From Methanococcoides alaskense (lineage in GTDB: Archaea; Halobacteriota; Methanosarcinia; Methanosarcinales; Methanosarcinaceae): a stretch of DNA of 64,000 nucleotides. This document shows positions 1 through 8,372 of this stretch, piece by piece. The stretch covers positions 496,001 through 560,000 of the forward strand of contig NZ_JAVDQI010000001.1 of NCBI RefSeq assembly GCF_031454185.1, written 5' to 3'. The stretch's first letter is position 1. Each line of letters starts with the position of its first letter. Under the pieces are notes generated by a model. It saw only the letters and a program-made list of their open reading frames with translations. It was not told the DNA's origin and searched no databases. Position numbers and translations under genes: made by a program.

Positions 1-1
1 C

Positions 2-184
2 CCCCTTAGCGGAATACATATAGAGAACATGCTAAGAGCACATAATGCAGGCGCAATTTTGTTACCTGCATGCCCGGGATTCTATAATCGACCAACCACA
101 ATGGAAGAACTTATCGATTTCATGGCAGGGAGAGCACTTGATCTGATGAAGATAGAGAATAGCATATATCGTAGATGGAAATAA
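2..184 (+). CDS. ubiX: Flavin prenyltransferase UbiX/Pad1, C-terminal part (cut by window edge)
   Basis: Sixty codons ending in TAA; the 5' part lies outside the window. The segment GAILLPACPGFYNRP followed by an EELIDF helix and a terminal Arg-Arg-Trp-Lys matches the C-terminus of UbiX/Pad1 proteins. These enzymes attach a dimethylallyl group to FMN to make prenyl-FMN, the cofactor of UbiD-type decarboxylases. A UbiD homologue of the mevalonate pathway lies at 49573-50838, so the two probably act together although about 49 kb apart. The family call is well supported by the seen motif; the partner assignment is inference. Confidence 0.85.
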   Translation, partial: PLSGIHIENMLRAHNAGAILLPACPGFYNRPTTMEELIDFMAGRALDLMKIENSIYRRWK

Positions 185-343
185 AAAACTGGCAGTATAA
201 GCATGTTTCACATTCAATTTCCATAAAATTTGATGCCAAAAACAGGGATTTAATAGATAAGTATATCTACTATAAGTCCTATTTAGGAAATCGTGTCATG
301 AAAGACGCCGCGTGCGAGGTTTTTTGCATGTGATTTACACGAT

Positions 344-420
344 GGGATAGTAGGGTAGCCTGGTCATCCTCGAGCGTTTGGGACGCTTGGACTGCGGTTC
401 AAATCCGCGCTATCCCACCA
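344..420 (+). tRNA. tRNA-Pro (anticodon TGG)
   Basis: The acceptor stem GGGATAG pairs fully with CTATCCC. The anticodon stem GAGCG/CGCTT encloses the loop TTTGGGA, giving anticodon TGG (reads CCA and, by wobble, other CCN codons). The T-arm contains GTTCAAAT between GCGG and CCGC. The 3' CCA is encoded in the DNA (418-420). Confidence 0.95.
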
Positions 421-700
421 GAATCTTTTTTGAGATACAGTTTATAATTATGCCGATATAATTATCCATAATTTACCCACAACATAGCATACATGCTTAT
501 TTTGCATCCACATTACGACCGTATTAAGAGCTACAGTGTCATTAAAACCTCATTTTAGCCACATCACCATACGATCAACCATGCACCATTAAGATCACAG
601 TTGACCCCCAAACATTTACCTATTTGAATTTTATGAGTCTTAGAGATTCAGCAGAACATCTTGGATAGTTTTATTAAATATGCAGTACACACAAATTGTC

Positions 701-985
701 ATGGCCAGCGTAAAAATAAAACTGTTCGCAAATCTCAGGGAGACTGCAGGAGTTTCCGAAATTGAGCTTAAGGGAGAGGACATTCAGGAGATACTTGAGT
801 CCCTTCTGAACAAATATCCACAGATGCAGGACCTTATTTTTAATGACGTTGGCGATAAAAAGGAGCTTCGGACCTATATCAATGTCCTGGTCAACGGTAA
901 CAATATACAGCACCTGGAAGGATTTAACACTGTATTGAACGAGGATGATGAGATCGCCATATTCCCACCAGTCTCCGGCGGTTAA
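701..985 (+). CDS. Ubiquitin-like small modifier / MoaD-family protein
   Basis: 94-residue beta-grasp protein ending in Gly-Gly, with the tail IFPPVSGG typical of MoaD/ThiS and archaeal SAMP proteins. The C-terminal GG would be adenylated by an E1-like enzyme and then carry sulfur for molybdopterin or tRNA thiolation, or be joined to lysines. The start at 701 (MASVKIK) is preferred because family members begin directly with the first strand; an upstream ATG at 680 would add seven residues. moaB at 3448-3981 suggests molybdopterin use, but it is not in the same operon. The 280 bases upstream, after tRNA-Pro, show no gene. Whether it is MoaD or a SAMP cannot be decided here. Confidence 0.8.
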   Translation: MASVKIKLFANLRETAGVSEIELKGEDIQEILESLLNKYPQMQDLIFNDVGDKKELRTYINVLVNGNNIQHLEGFNTVLNEDDEIAIFPPVSGG

Positions 986-997
986 GGCCATTTTCTG

Positions 998-1402
998 ATG
1001 AACAGAGCAGAACCGTCCCCGGTAATGAAAGCCCCCAAGCAGCTCATTGAGCTATCAGGCATTGCCTCAGGAGGTTTTTTGGGTGCTATCTCAAGGTATC
1101 TTATAACCTCGACCACAGTATCACCCACAGGAACGCTCTTCGTTAATGTATTGGGGAGTCTGTTCTTAGGAATGTTGATGTACGACAACGAATACATCGG
1201 ATATGTTGACCAAAGAACACGTTTGATCATTGGCACAGGTTTTTTAGGCTCTTTCACCACTTTTTCCACTTTTGCAGTGCAGACATATTCCCTCGGAGGA
1301 AATCCTGCAATAGCGAATATCTTAGCGAACATGATCCTGACAATTCTTGCAGTGTTTGCAGGCAGAGGCATTATCATACAAATATCAAGGAGGAGGAGCT
1401 GA
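998..1402 (+). CDS. crcB: Fluoride channel CrcB/Fluc, subunit 1
   Basis: 134-residue membrane protein with about four hydrophobic helices. Fluc signatures are visible: GAISRY in helix 1, PTGTLFVNVLGS in helix 2 (conserved Asn) and GFLGSFTTFSTF at the pore helix break. Fluc proteins form dual-topology dimers that export fluoride. The gene overlaps the next crcB by one base (TGATG), suggesting translational coupling and a paired heterodimer in which each subunit has a fixed orientation. A start at 1025 (MKAPKQ) is also possible. No fluoride riboswitch was recognised upstream. Confidence 0.9.
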   Translation: MNRAEPSPVMKAPKQLIELSGIASGGFLGAISRYLITSTTVSPTGTLFVNVLGSLFLGMLMYDNEYIGYVDQRTRLIIGTGFLGSFTTFSTFAVQTYSLGGNPAIANILANMILTILAVFAGRGIIIQISRRRS

Positions 1403-1767
1403 TGACAGGAGGACTTGAAGAGATCCTGCTGGTCGGGCTTGGTGGAGCCATAGGCGCTCCTTTGAGGTACATAGTATCCGGCATAGTGCCAAAGGCCAGG
1501 AACATCCCCACAGGAACACTGCTTGTCAACATCATTGGAAGCATTGTGCTCTCGACCCTTACATTTGCATCATCAAAAAATATTAGCCTGCACCTTGTAA
1601 ATATAGGAGTGCTTGGCTCTTTCACCACATATTCTACGTTTGCATACGAAACTTCCAGAATGCTTGAAGAAGGAAGAACAATAGATTTGATATTAAATAT
1701 AATCTTGAATCTATCCCTGTGTATCTTAGGAGTGTTGCTAGGACATCAATTAGCAAGTTTAATCTAA
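1402..1767 (+). CDS. crcB: Fluoride channel CrcB/Fluc, subunit 2
   Basis: 121-residue four-helix membrane protein with the same signatures as its neighbour: GAIGAPLRY, PTGTLLVNIIGS and GVLGSFTTYSTF. A strong ribosome binding site (AGGAGG at 1390-1395) lies inside the end of the first crcB, and the ATG overlaps that gene's stop. Tandem crcB pairs are known in many prokaryotes and usually encode antiparallel halves of one channel. The sequences are clearly diverged, so this is not a recent duplication. Confidence 0.9.
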   Translation: MTGGLEEILLVGLGGAIGAPLRYIVSGIVPKARNIPTGTLLVNIIGSIVLSTLTFASSKNISLHLVNIGVLGSFTTYSTFAYETSRMLEEGRTIDLILNIILNLSLCILGVLLGHQLASLI

Positions 1768-1788
1768 TTTGAAAGAAAATGAGTTAGT

Positions 1789-2097
1789 ATGGTATCAAAA
1801 ATTCTCAAGATATACCTTAATGAGAACAGCAAATTCGAGGGAAAGGTTGCACATGAGGCTATATTGGAACTGCTCAGGGGAGCGGGCATATCAGGAGTAA
1901 CCGTGCTTCATGGTATCGAAGGATATGGTGTGCATAACGAGATACATACTGCAAGCATACTCAGGCTTGGAACCCAGCTCCCACTAATAATAGAAGCTGT
2001 TGATTCAGAAGAGAAGATCAGGGAGATACTCCCAAACATAAGGAAAATGGTTCCTGAAGGACTTGTTACTCTTCAGGAAGTTGAGATAATATATTGA
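1789..2097 (+). CDS. DUF190 family protein (PII-like fold)
   Basis: 102-residue soluble protein. It has the DUF190 pattern: an N-terminal strand (KIYLNENSKFEG), a helix with a GAGISGVTVLHGIEGYG segment, and IEAVDSEEKIREILP near the C-terminus. DUF190 genes commonly sit beside crcB, as here (21-base gap), so a role in fluoride resistance or regulation of the channel is likely, but the biochemical function is unknown. Probably the third gene of the crcB operon. Confidence 0.85.
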   Translation: MVSKILKIYLNENSKFEGKVAHEAILELLRGAGISGVTVLHGIEGYGVHNEIHTASILRLGTQLPLIIEAVDSEEKIREILPNIRKMVPEGLVTLQEVEIIY

Positions 2098-2100
2098 ATA

Positions 2101-2361
2101 TCAGCGGTAAAGTACCACTGAAGTCCCTCTTACATCAATGAGTGTTGCCTTTGTGCCCTCAACGAGGGATTCAGCGATCGCATCAATTCCATCTTCATAA
2201 GAGGCACTTTTAAGAACTTTTACCTTTACGAGATGCCTTTCCTTGATGTGTTTTCTCAATTCAACGATAAGCTGGTCAGTGACACCGCTTTTGCCAACAT
2301 TGACAATAGGCTTGACATGAGTGGCTTCAGACCTAAGTTTGTATAGTTTTTCTTTATCCAT
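2101..2361 (-). CDS. CRM-domain RNA-binding protein (YhbY family)
   Basis: 86 residues, the usual length of stand-alone CRM proteins. VNVGKSGVTDQLIVELRKHI contains the conserved G-K-x-G turn of the fold, which resembles the IF3 C-terminal domain. YhbY proteins bind pre-ribosomal RNA and are implicated in 50S assembly; the archaeal role is less certain. Convergent with the DUF190 gene, with only three bases between the stops. Confidence 0.88.
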   Translation of the reverse strand: MDKEKLYKLRSEATHVKPIVNVGKSGVTDQLIVELRKHIKERHLVKVKVLKSASYEDGIDAIAESLVEGTKATLIDVRGTSVVLYR

Positions 2362-2450
2362 AATGAACCTACAGAAAATTTATTTGAGTTATACCTTTCG
2401 GCAGTACATGAGAATAGTGCTTTGAAAGACAGATATTTTCAAGGGAACTG

Positions 2451-3152
2451 TCATTCAGTGGAAAGAATGTTAACATCAGTACCATCTATCTCAAAATCAT
2501 ACCATTTGGTTGGTTTTTGAGTGATACCCAGTACCCTTATAGCATACCCAGAATCAGTTTCCTTTATCTCGATCATACCATCGAACAGTTGTTTCAGAGT
2601 AGCCACCGTCTGAGGATCGTGCATCTCATCCTCTACCACAAAGATACCAAGTGCTTTTGCGGCCTTGACACGCCCTGTGTAAACATGTAAGAATCTGAAA
2701 ACGGTCTGCAGATTGGAATACATCAAAATAGTAGACAATGAGTTCATGCATAACCTCAGGCCAATGGACTTCCTCTGCACAAGGAATTCCTCAAGATACT
2801 GACCCAGCCTCACACCGATGCCAGTAAGATCCACCGGGCTTGCCGCCCTCTTGATCGTATCCACATCCTGCGTAAGAATACCAAGTGTTTTGGTAACACA
2901 GTCCACAATGCCGATATTGGCATTCTCAACATCAAGATCATTAAGAGAGAACCATTCGAGGACGCGCTCTCCGGTCTCACGAGTAGAAACAATAATAGCA
3001 GCTTCGTTGTTCTTCAGGCCAGTATGAACGATCTTATTGAGAAGATCATCCTTTCCACACATAGGAGGACCTATCAACATAAGGTTGGTACCCTCTCTAA
3101 CCCCTCCGATCAGGTCATCAAGTTCCTTTATACCTAATAAATACTCAACCAT
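2451..3152 (-). CDS. RAD55/KaiC-like ATPase-fold protein with altered P-loop
   Basis: 233 residues. Begins with GIKELDDLIGGV followed by a P-loop-like GPPMCGKD, the position where KaiC/RAD55 proteins have GxxGxGK[ST]. Here the Ser/Thr after Lys is Asp. A Walker-B-like hydrophobic strand (GLRLCMNSLSTIL) lacks the usual Asp. The protein may therefore bind nucleotides weakly or not at all, and resembles the signalling-type RecA-superfamily proteins common in Euryarchaeota. Monocistronic; the 295 bases upstream hold its promoter and a short tandem repeat. Specific role unknown. Confidence 0.6.
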   Translation of the reverse strand: MVEYLLGIKELDDLIGGVREGTNLMLIGPPMCGKDDLLNKIVHTGLKNNEAAIIVSTRETGERVLEWFSLNDLDVENANIGIVDCVTKTLGILTQDVDTIKRAASPVDLTGIGVRLGQYLEEFLVQRKSIGLRLCMNSLSTILMYSNLQTVFRFLHVYTGRVKAAKALGIFVVEDEMHDPQTVATLKQLFDGMIEIKETDSGYAIRVLGITQKPTKWYDFEIDGTDVNILSTE

Positions 3153-3447
3153 GTGTATATTCCTACGATAAATTCTTCCCTGTCAACAATATGCGCAAAC
3201 TCTGCACACGAATAGCATGTGCATTTTATTATAACTATTTAACAATGACGTTGAGATAGTAGATATTTGCTTATGCGTACAAGCATTACATGATAAAGAG
3301 ATATCATGTTGACATGTTCTTTCGCTTGCGACTACAAATATATTGCAGGCATGGCACTACATAATAAGAACATATTATTCTTTAGAGACCATACTATATA
3401 GACCATACTATATAGACCATGCCATATAGACATATTTTATAAATTCC
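3153..3447. other. Intergenic region, AT-rich, no gene seen
   Basis: Lies between the start of the RAD55-like gene and the end of moaB, both on the minus strand. It should carry the RAD55-like gene's promoter near its left end and moaB's 3' region at its right end. Apart from the 14-base tandem repeat described separately, no coding sequence or RNA was recognised. Confidence 0.6.
3387..3428. repeat. Three tandem copies of a 14-base unit
   Basis: GACCATACTATATA occurs at 3387-3400 and 3401-3414, and a variant GACCATGCCATATA at 3415-3428. The copies are directly adjacent. They lie 19 bases beyond the moaB stop. Too short and too few for a CRISPR; could be replication slippage. Confidence 0.85.
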
Positions 3448-3981
3448 TTATCTGATATGTTTAACGATATGACCGGCTTCCGGGAGAATGATCTCAGACA
3501 TTGCCAGCTCAACAGCACCGGGAGACCCTGGCAGACAAAAGACCGCAGACCCGCCAATAATGCCTGCATCCGCACGCGTCAGTATGACAGCCGATCCGAT
3601 CTGTTCAATGCTTTTGTATCTGAAAAGTTCACCAAACCCAGGCATTTGCCTGTCGAACATGGGCACCACGGACTCAATGGTCACATCGGAAGGAGTTAGA
3701 CCAGTCCCACCAGTAGTAATTACAATATCTGCACCTTTTAGTATCGCTTCAGTGACAGCTTCTTTTATAGCAGACATTTCATCTGAAACAAGACAATAAT
3801 CAACTAGATGATGCCCATTTGCTTCGACCAGGTCCATCATTATTTTGCCGGAAATATCCTCAGCACCCACAGGAGATGTGCCTGAACCATACTTTCCATA
3901 CCTTGAGGTCGAAATGGAAATGATAGCAAATTTAAAGGTTTTAGCTGCATCTTCCTTGTGTTGACTGGAGACAGTGTTCAT
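3448..3981 (-). CDS. moaB: Molybdenum cofactor biosynthesis protein MoaB/MogA family
   Basis: 177 residues, typical length. The substrate-binding signature is clear: DIVITTGGTGLTPSDVT, followed by PGFGELFR and the C-terminal FCLPGSPGAVELA. This family adenylylates molybdopterin before metal insertion; it supports the molybdenum or tungsten formylmethanofuran dehydrogenase of methanogens. Starts at ATG 3981; single gene, no operon partner adjacent. Confidence 0.92.
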   Translation of the reverse strand: MNTVSSQHKEDAAKTFKFAIISISTSRYGKYGSGTSPVGAEDISGKIMMDLVEANGHHLVDYCLVSDEMSAIKEAVTEAILKGADIVITTGGTGLTPSDVTIESVVPMFDRQMPGFGELFRYKSIEQIGSAVILTRADAGIIGGSAVFCLPGSPGAVELAMSEIILPEAGHIVKHIR

Positions 3982-4294
3982 AATAAAAGTATGTATAATG
4001 TGCTATATATGGATTTCCAGGAGCGTTATTCCATATATAAATAGAACCGGTCTTTTCAAAAGCTAATTATACTTGATGCACCATAATGAAAAATTCATCA
4101 AAAACGATAGATTATGATTCTATTGATAAGACTTATAAACCCCTAAGTAATAGGGGGATGCACCATTGACACATTAACAATTTAAAGAATTTCAAGACGC
4201 ACTACTCCAAGTCAGGATAACCTGTCTGAAAAAGATAAGAATTTGACAGTGTGTTCTTAAATCACAATAATATATTTCAAGGAGGCTTAAACTC
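3982..4294. other. Divergent promoter region between moaB and rpl10e
   Basis: 313 bases without a gene, separating two diverging genes. It is AT-rich and has several TATA-like stretches, for example TATATAAATAG near 4034-4044. A strong ribosome binding site (AAGGAGG, about 4279-4285) belongs to rpl10e. No RNA gene was recognised. Confidence 0.5.
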
Positions 4295-4813
4295 ATGGTA
4301 AGAAAACCAGCAAGTATGTATAGAAATGTGAAGTCACGCTCATTCACCAGAAGGAAATATATGGGCGGTGTACCGGGTAGTCAGGTCATTCACTTCGATA
4401 TGGGAAACAAGACCGCTGAATTCCCAGTAAAGATAACACTTCTAGCAGATGAAAGATGCCAGATCAGACACACAGCTCTTGAAGCTGCACGTATCACTGC
4501 TAACAGAGCAATGACAACAGCAGCAGGACGTTCCGGCTTCCATATGAAGCTCAGGGTTTACCCACACGAGGTTCTGAGAGAGAATAAGCAGGCAACCGGC
4601 GCAGGTGCGGACCGTGTATCAAGTGGAATGAGAGCTGCATACGGAAAGAATGTCAGTACTGCTGCAAGGGTATCCGCAAGACAGAAGATCTTTACGATCT
4701 CAGTCAACAAAGAGCACTTCGTCATTGCAAAAGATGCTCTGAGAAGGGCTGGTCAGAAATTACCAACTCCTGTCACGATCGTAGTAGATCAAGGCCAGGA
4801 ACTGGTAAGATAA
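4295..4813 (+). CDS. rpl10e: 50S ribosomal protein L10e (uL16 family)
   Basis: 172 residues, standard for archaeal L10e. Starts MVRKPASMYRNVKSRSFTRR and carries the conserved MKLRVYPHEVLRENK and ADRVSSGMRAAYGK segments that contact 23S rRNA near the peptidyl transferase centre. Preceded by AAGGAGG at ideal spacing. Followed after 30 bases by aIF2-beta, so the two translation genes are probably cotranscribed. Confidence 0.97.
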   Translation: MVRKPASMYRNVKSRSFTRRKYMGGVPGSQVIHFDMGNKTAEFPVKITLLADERCQIRHTALEAARITANRAMTTAAGRSGFHMKLRVYPHEVLRENKQATGAGADRVSSGMRAAYGKNVSTAARVSARQKIFTISVNKEHFVIAKDALRRAGQKLPTPVTIVVDQGQELVR

Positions 4814-4843
4814 TTAATTTTAATATAACAAGAGGGTATCAAA

Positions 4844-5455
4844 ATGGATGATTACGAAACGATGTTGAATAGGGCTATTGAAAATCTCCCTGATGTGGAA
4901 ACTACGGACGTTCGTTTCGTAATTCCAGAACCCAGGATATTCATAGAAGGTAAGACCACCATTCTGGAGAACTTTGCGAACATCGCAGACGTTCTGAACA
5001 GGGACCCAGACCATCTTATGAAATTCCTCACAAGGGAAATGGGTACTGCAGGTAAACTCGAAGGCAATCGTGCTATCTTCCAGGGAAAATTCCCCAAGGA
5101 GAACATAAAGTCGAACATCGAGGCATATGTGGAAGAGTACGTAATGTGCTCCGAATGTAACCGTCCTGATACCCAGCTTGTCAAATCCGACAGAATAATT
5201 ATTTTAAAGTGTTCTGCCTGTGGAGCACATCGCCCTGTCAAGAAGAGGCGAACTACAATTGCCACACCACGTGACGCAGTTGAAGAGGGTGAGGAATATG
5301 AAGTAAGAATAGATGCTGTCGGTTCAAAGGGCGACGGTATTGCTAAACTTGCTAAATTTACCATATTCGTACCTGGCACCACAAAAGGTGATGTCCTGAA
5401 GATCAAGATCAAGAGGATTAGTGGGAACCTCGCATTTGCAGAACGCGTTGTTTAA
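4844..5455 (+). CDS. Translation initiation factor aIF2 beta with C-terminal TRAM domain
   Basis: 203 residues. Residues 1-135 are aIF2-beta: a helical alpha-beta core (NIADVLNRDPDHLMKFLTRE) and a C4 zinc ribbon (CSECNRPDT then CSACGAHRP). Residues about 145-203 form a TRAM-type RNA-binding domain (EEGEEYEVRIDAVGSKGDGIAK). The heterotrimer aIF2 brings initiator Met-tRNA to the small subunit; TRAM adds an RNA contact. The beta-TRAM fusion is known from Methanosarcinales. Translation start follows GAGGG at suitable spacing. Confidence 0.94.
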   Translation: MDDYETMLNRAIENLPDVETTDVRFVIPEPRIFIEGKTTILENFANIADVLNRDPDHLMKFLTREMGTAGKLEGNRAIFQGKFPKENIKSNIEAYVEEYVMCSECNRPDTQLVKSDRIIILKCSACGAHRPVKKRRTTIATPRDAVEEGEEYEVRIDAVGSKGDGIAKLAKFTIFVPGTTKGDVLKIKIKRISGNLAFAERVV

Positions 5456-5504
5456 ACGCGTTCATCCCACATCATCATTGAACTATTCCCTTGAGAGGGT
5501 CTAG

Positions 5505-5717
5505 ATGTATCGAGATTCGACTTCAATACCAGAGTTCCATGAACTTATTGGTAACGAAGCTCTCGACAATGATGTAATTCTCCTTAAGGGAGGACTTGAA
5601 AGTGGACTTGCCACTTTCGAGGTTCAATTTTTATACGAAGGCGTTATCGGAAATGGGGAGCTAAAGGCTTACATGACCATGGAAGATAAAGAAGCGCATC
5701 ATTTTCAGCCCAGATAA
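5505..5717 (+). pseudogene. Truncated, degenerate RAD55/KaiC N-terminal fragment
   Basis: 70 codons that read like the first seventy residues of a KaiC/RAD55 ATPase: STSIPEFHELIG, then DVILLKGGLESGLATF where functional proteins have GGPGSGKTTF, then FEVQFLYEGVIGNGELKAY and MTMED. The catalytic Gly-Lys-Thr is replaced by Gly-Leu-Ala and the reading frame ends before any Walker B motif. A good GAGGG ribosome site precedes the ATG, so a short protein could still be made, but ATPase function is excluded. An in-frame TAG lies directly before the ATG. Confidence 0.65.
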
Positions 5718-5771
5718 GCAGACTCCCGGAGAGGATGCAACAAACCTATAATGATATACGAGGACTCTAAA

Positions 5772-6989
5772 ATGGGAAATGTGGATGAGAATACAGATAC
5801 ATCACCGGATAAAGAAGAGATAACAGTGCTCTCCATCCCGGGACTTACCATCGATCTGAAACATCAGAACGGATTTATAAAACTTGAAGCAAAAGGACAT
5901 TTACGCGGCATTTGCTCCCCTTTCCTTAAAAAAATGAACGCAACCCTTGAAGCTGAAAAACCGGCACTTGTAGAGAAGGACAGGGTCATTGCTTCCACAT
6001 GGTTGCCCCCGATCCCCAGTAATGTGTTCAAACGCCTGTTGTTCGCAGAGACCCAGATAGCTCTTGGAAAATACGTTCCAGAGACAGTTTCTTTTGAGAT
6101 CACAAGGAACTGCAACTGCAACTGTGACCACTGCATCATGAGTGAAGGAGAAGAAGAAGGAGACCTCGATACTGCCACCATCAAAAAAGCCATTGATGAA
6201 GCCCTGGATATGGGTGCAGTAGTCATCACTTTTACAGAAGGGGACCCGCTTCTTCGAGAGGATATATTCGAACTCATCGAATATGTGGACAAGGACAAAG
6301 CAATCGTCAATATCTACACCCCAGGCACAGAAATGACGGCTGAGGTTGCACAAAAACTTAAAGAGATAGGACTTCACAACCTCCTGATCAGCATATACTC
6401 TACTGTACCGGAAGAGCACGATTCCGTAAGAAAACTGGAAGGTGCTTTTGAAAAAGCGACCGGTGCAATAAAATATGGATTGGATGCCGGACTTCTTGTT
6501 ACCATGTGCACCCATGTATCCCCTAAGAACATGGAAAAACTGGAATCTATGTACCAGTTTGCAACGGAATTGGGAGTACATGAATTCTCCCTATGGGAAT
6601 CAGTTCCTAAAAGACCTGAAGACCCCATCATCACAGATAAGGATAGGGATCGCATAATGGAAATGTACCGCAGGATCAATGCCTCCAAGGACGGACCCCG
6701 GATATTTGCAAATACCTATTTTGAAGGCGAAATGCTTGGCTGTATGGCAGGTCAACGCTGGTTACACGTGTGCGTGGAAGGTTCTGTAAAACCATGCCCA
6801 TACATCCCATTCAGCTTTGGCAATATACAGACCGATTCCCTGAGATCAATATGGAGCAAGATACGTAAGGTCAGTGATTTCAAGGGAGAAAGACACACCT
6901 GCCTTATGCAGGAAAAGGAATATTTGAAACTTGTATCAAAGATCCCTGAGGAAGCCAGCAAACCTTATGATTTCAAGCTCATCAGGTAA
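5772..6989 (+). CDS. Radical SAM protein with SPASM-like C-terminal domain
   Basis: 405 residues from ATG 5772, preferred because GAGG at 5760-5763 sits eight bases upstream; an ATG at 5751 adds seven residues. The radical SAM cluster motif is CNCNCDHC near residue 114, satisfying CxxxCxxC with an extra Cys. The partial TIM barrel follows, with TFTEGDPLLREDI as the SAM-binding GGE-like strand (here EGD). The C-terminus has C-x9-C and KPCPYIPFSFGNI, a SPASM/Twitch-type auxiliary cluster region. Such enzymes modify peptides or cofactors; the substrate is unknown. It lies 66 bases upstream of trpS in the same direction. Confidence 0.8.
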   Translation: MGNVDENTDTSPDKEEITVLSIPGLTIDLKHQNGFIKLEAKGHLRGICSPFLKKMNATLEAEKPALVEKDRVIASTWLPPIPSNVFKRLLFAETQIALGKYVPETVSFEITRNCNCNCDHCIMSEGEEEGDLDTATIKKAIDEALDMGAVVITFTEGDPLLREDIFELIEYVDKDKAIVNIYTPGTEMTAEVAQKLKEIGLHNLLISIYSTVPEEHDSVRKLEGAFEKATGAIKYGLDAGLLVTMCTHVSPKNMEKLESMYQFATELGVHEFSLWESVPKRPEDPIITDKDRDRIMEMYRRINASKDGPRIFANTYFEGEMLGCMAGQRWLHVCVEGSVKPCPYIPFSFGNIQTDSLRSIWSKIRKVSDFKGERHTCLMQEKEYLKLVSKIPEEASKPYDFKLIR

Positions 6990-7055
6990 GCGATATATAC
7001 GTTCAAATTCAAGAATACCGATACTATAAGCGGCAAAAAATTACAGAGGCAGCAC

Positions 7056-8354
7056 ATGAATATGAAACTTGACCCATGGGGTTCTGTGAACATCGATGAC
7101 TATTCCAAACTATTCGATGAATTCGGCATAATGCCCTTTGAGGACATCTGCTCAGAACTCCCCGACCCCCACCGATACATGCGCAGAAAAATAATCTTCG
7201 GACACCGAAGTTATGATCTGATCAAAGATGCAATGAAGAACAAAGAACCTTTCTCGGTCATGAGCGGTTTCATGCCAACAGGAGGAGGACATCTCGGACA
7301 TAAGATGGTCATGGAAGAGATAATCTGGCATCAGAAGATGGGAGGAGATGCCTTTGTAGGCATTGCTGACAGGGAAGCATATTCAGTAAGAGGCATTTCA
7401 TGGGAAAAGTGTCGCCAGATCGGCATAGAAGATTACATAGTAAGCCTCATTGCCCTTGGATTCGAGCCGGACGGACATATTTACTTCCAGTCCGGATCCG
7501 AAAATGTGAAGGACCTTGCATTCGAGCTCAGTGCCAAGGCAAACTTCTCAGAACTCAGTGCCATATATGGATTCAGCGGAGAGACCAATGTAGCACACAT
7601 GGTAAGTGCGATCACCCAAAGTGCTGATATCCTCCAGCCGCAACTTTCTGAGTACGGCGGACCTAAACCTACGGTGATCCCAGTGGGAGCTGACCAGGAC
7701 CCACATATGCGTCTCACCCGTGGACTTGCACATAAAATGAACATGTTCAGGATAGAAGGACGCGAAGACAAGGACAAGAACAAGTTCTTCAGTGTACGCA
7801 GCAAAGCCGCACCTGAAGGATCCCTTGCAGAGATAGCAGAACGATTGCCCTGGGACACCAAACTTTTCGAAGGACACATCGATGTCTACGGAGCAGATGA
7901 CTACAATAAGCTCCTTGAGACGGTAAGAGAGGTCGAGATCGAGAACGGAGGTTATGCTTTTGTACCACCTTCCTCCACCTACCATAGGTTCATGTCAGGC
8001 TTGCAGGGCGGTAAAATGTCCAGCAGTATTCCGGATAGCCTCATTTCACTAAAAGAAGACCCGAAGCTGGCTGCAAAGAAAGTAAAACGTGCCAAGACCG
8101 GCGGAAGGGTGAGCCTGGAAGAGCAGAAAAAGCTCGGCGGTGAAGCGGACAAATGCTCTGTGTACGAACTATTGATGTTCCACCTTGTGGAAGATGATAA
8201 CGAGCTGGCAGAGATATACGATGAATGTGTAGGCGGCAAGCGTATGTGCGGTACATGTAAAGCCCTTGCATCAGAGCTTATGGAAGAATTCCTGACAGAC
8301 CATCAGGAAAAACGTGAGCTTGCAAAAGACAGACTGGACGATTACGGATTATAA
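7056..8354 (+). CDS. trpS: Tryptophan--tRNA ligase
   Basis: 432 residues, archaeal/eukaryotic-type class I synthetase. HIGH-like motif PTGGGHLGH and KMSSS in GGKMSSSIPD are both intact, and PVGADQDPHMRLTRG is the family's Trp-site segment. AGAGG precedes the ATG at eight bases. Followed after 18 bases by pheS, so trpS-pheS form an aminoacyl-tRNA synthetase operon. Confidence 0.97.
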   Translation: MNMKLDPWGSVNIDDYSKLFDEFGIMPFEDICSELPDPHRYMRRKIIFGHRSYDLIKDAMKNKEPFSVMSGFMPTGGGHLGHKMVMEEIIWHQKMGGDAFVGIADREAYSVRGISWEKCRQIGIEDYIVSLIALGFEPDGHIYFQSGSENVKDLAFELSAKANFSELSAIYGFSGETNVAHMVSAITQSADILQPQLSEYGGPKPTVIPVGADQDPHMRLTRGLAHKMNMFRIEGREDKDKNKFFSVRSKAAPEGSLAEIAERLPWDTKLFEGHIDVYGADDYNKLLETVREVEIENGGYAFVPPSSTYHRFMSGLQGGKMSSSIPDSLISLKEDPKLAAKKVKRAKTGGRVSLEEQKKLGGEADKCSVYELLMFHLVEDDNELAEIYDECVGGKRMCGTCKALASELMEEFLTDHQEKRELAKDRLDDYGL

Positions 8355-8372
8355 AGAAAGGAAATTATCCCT

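Noticed and set aside
421..997. Fluoride riboswitch upstream of crcB
   Set aside because: I could not find the conserved GG...GATG pseudoknot and loop sequences, and a coding gene intervenes.
5490..5510. Readthrough of the TAG just before the RAD55 fragment
   Set aside because: The ATG after it has a good ribosome site and matches the usual family start; upstream codons show no family similarity.
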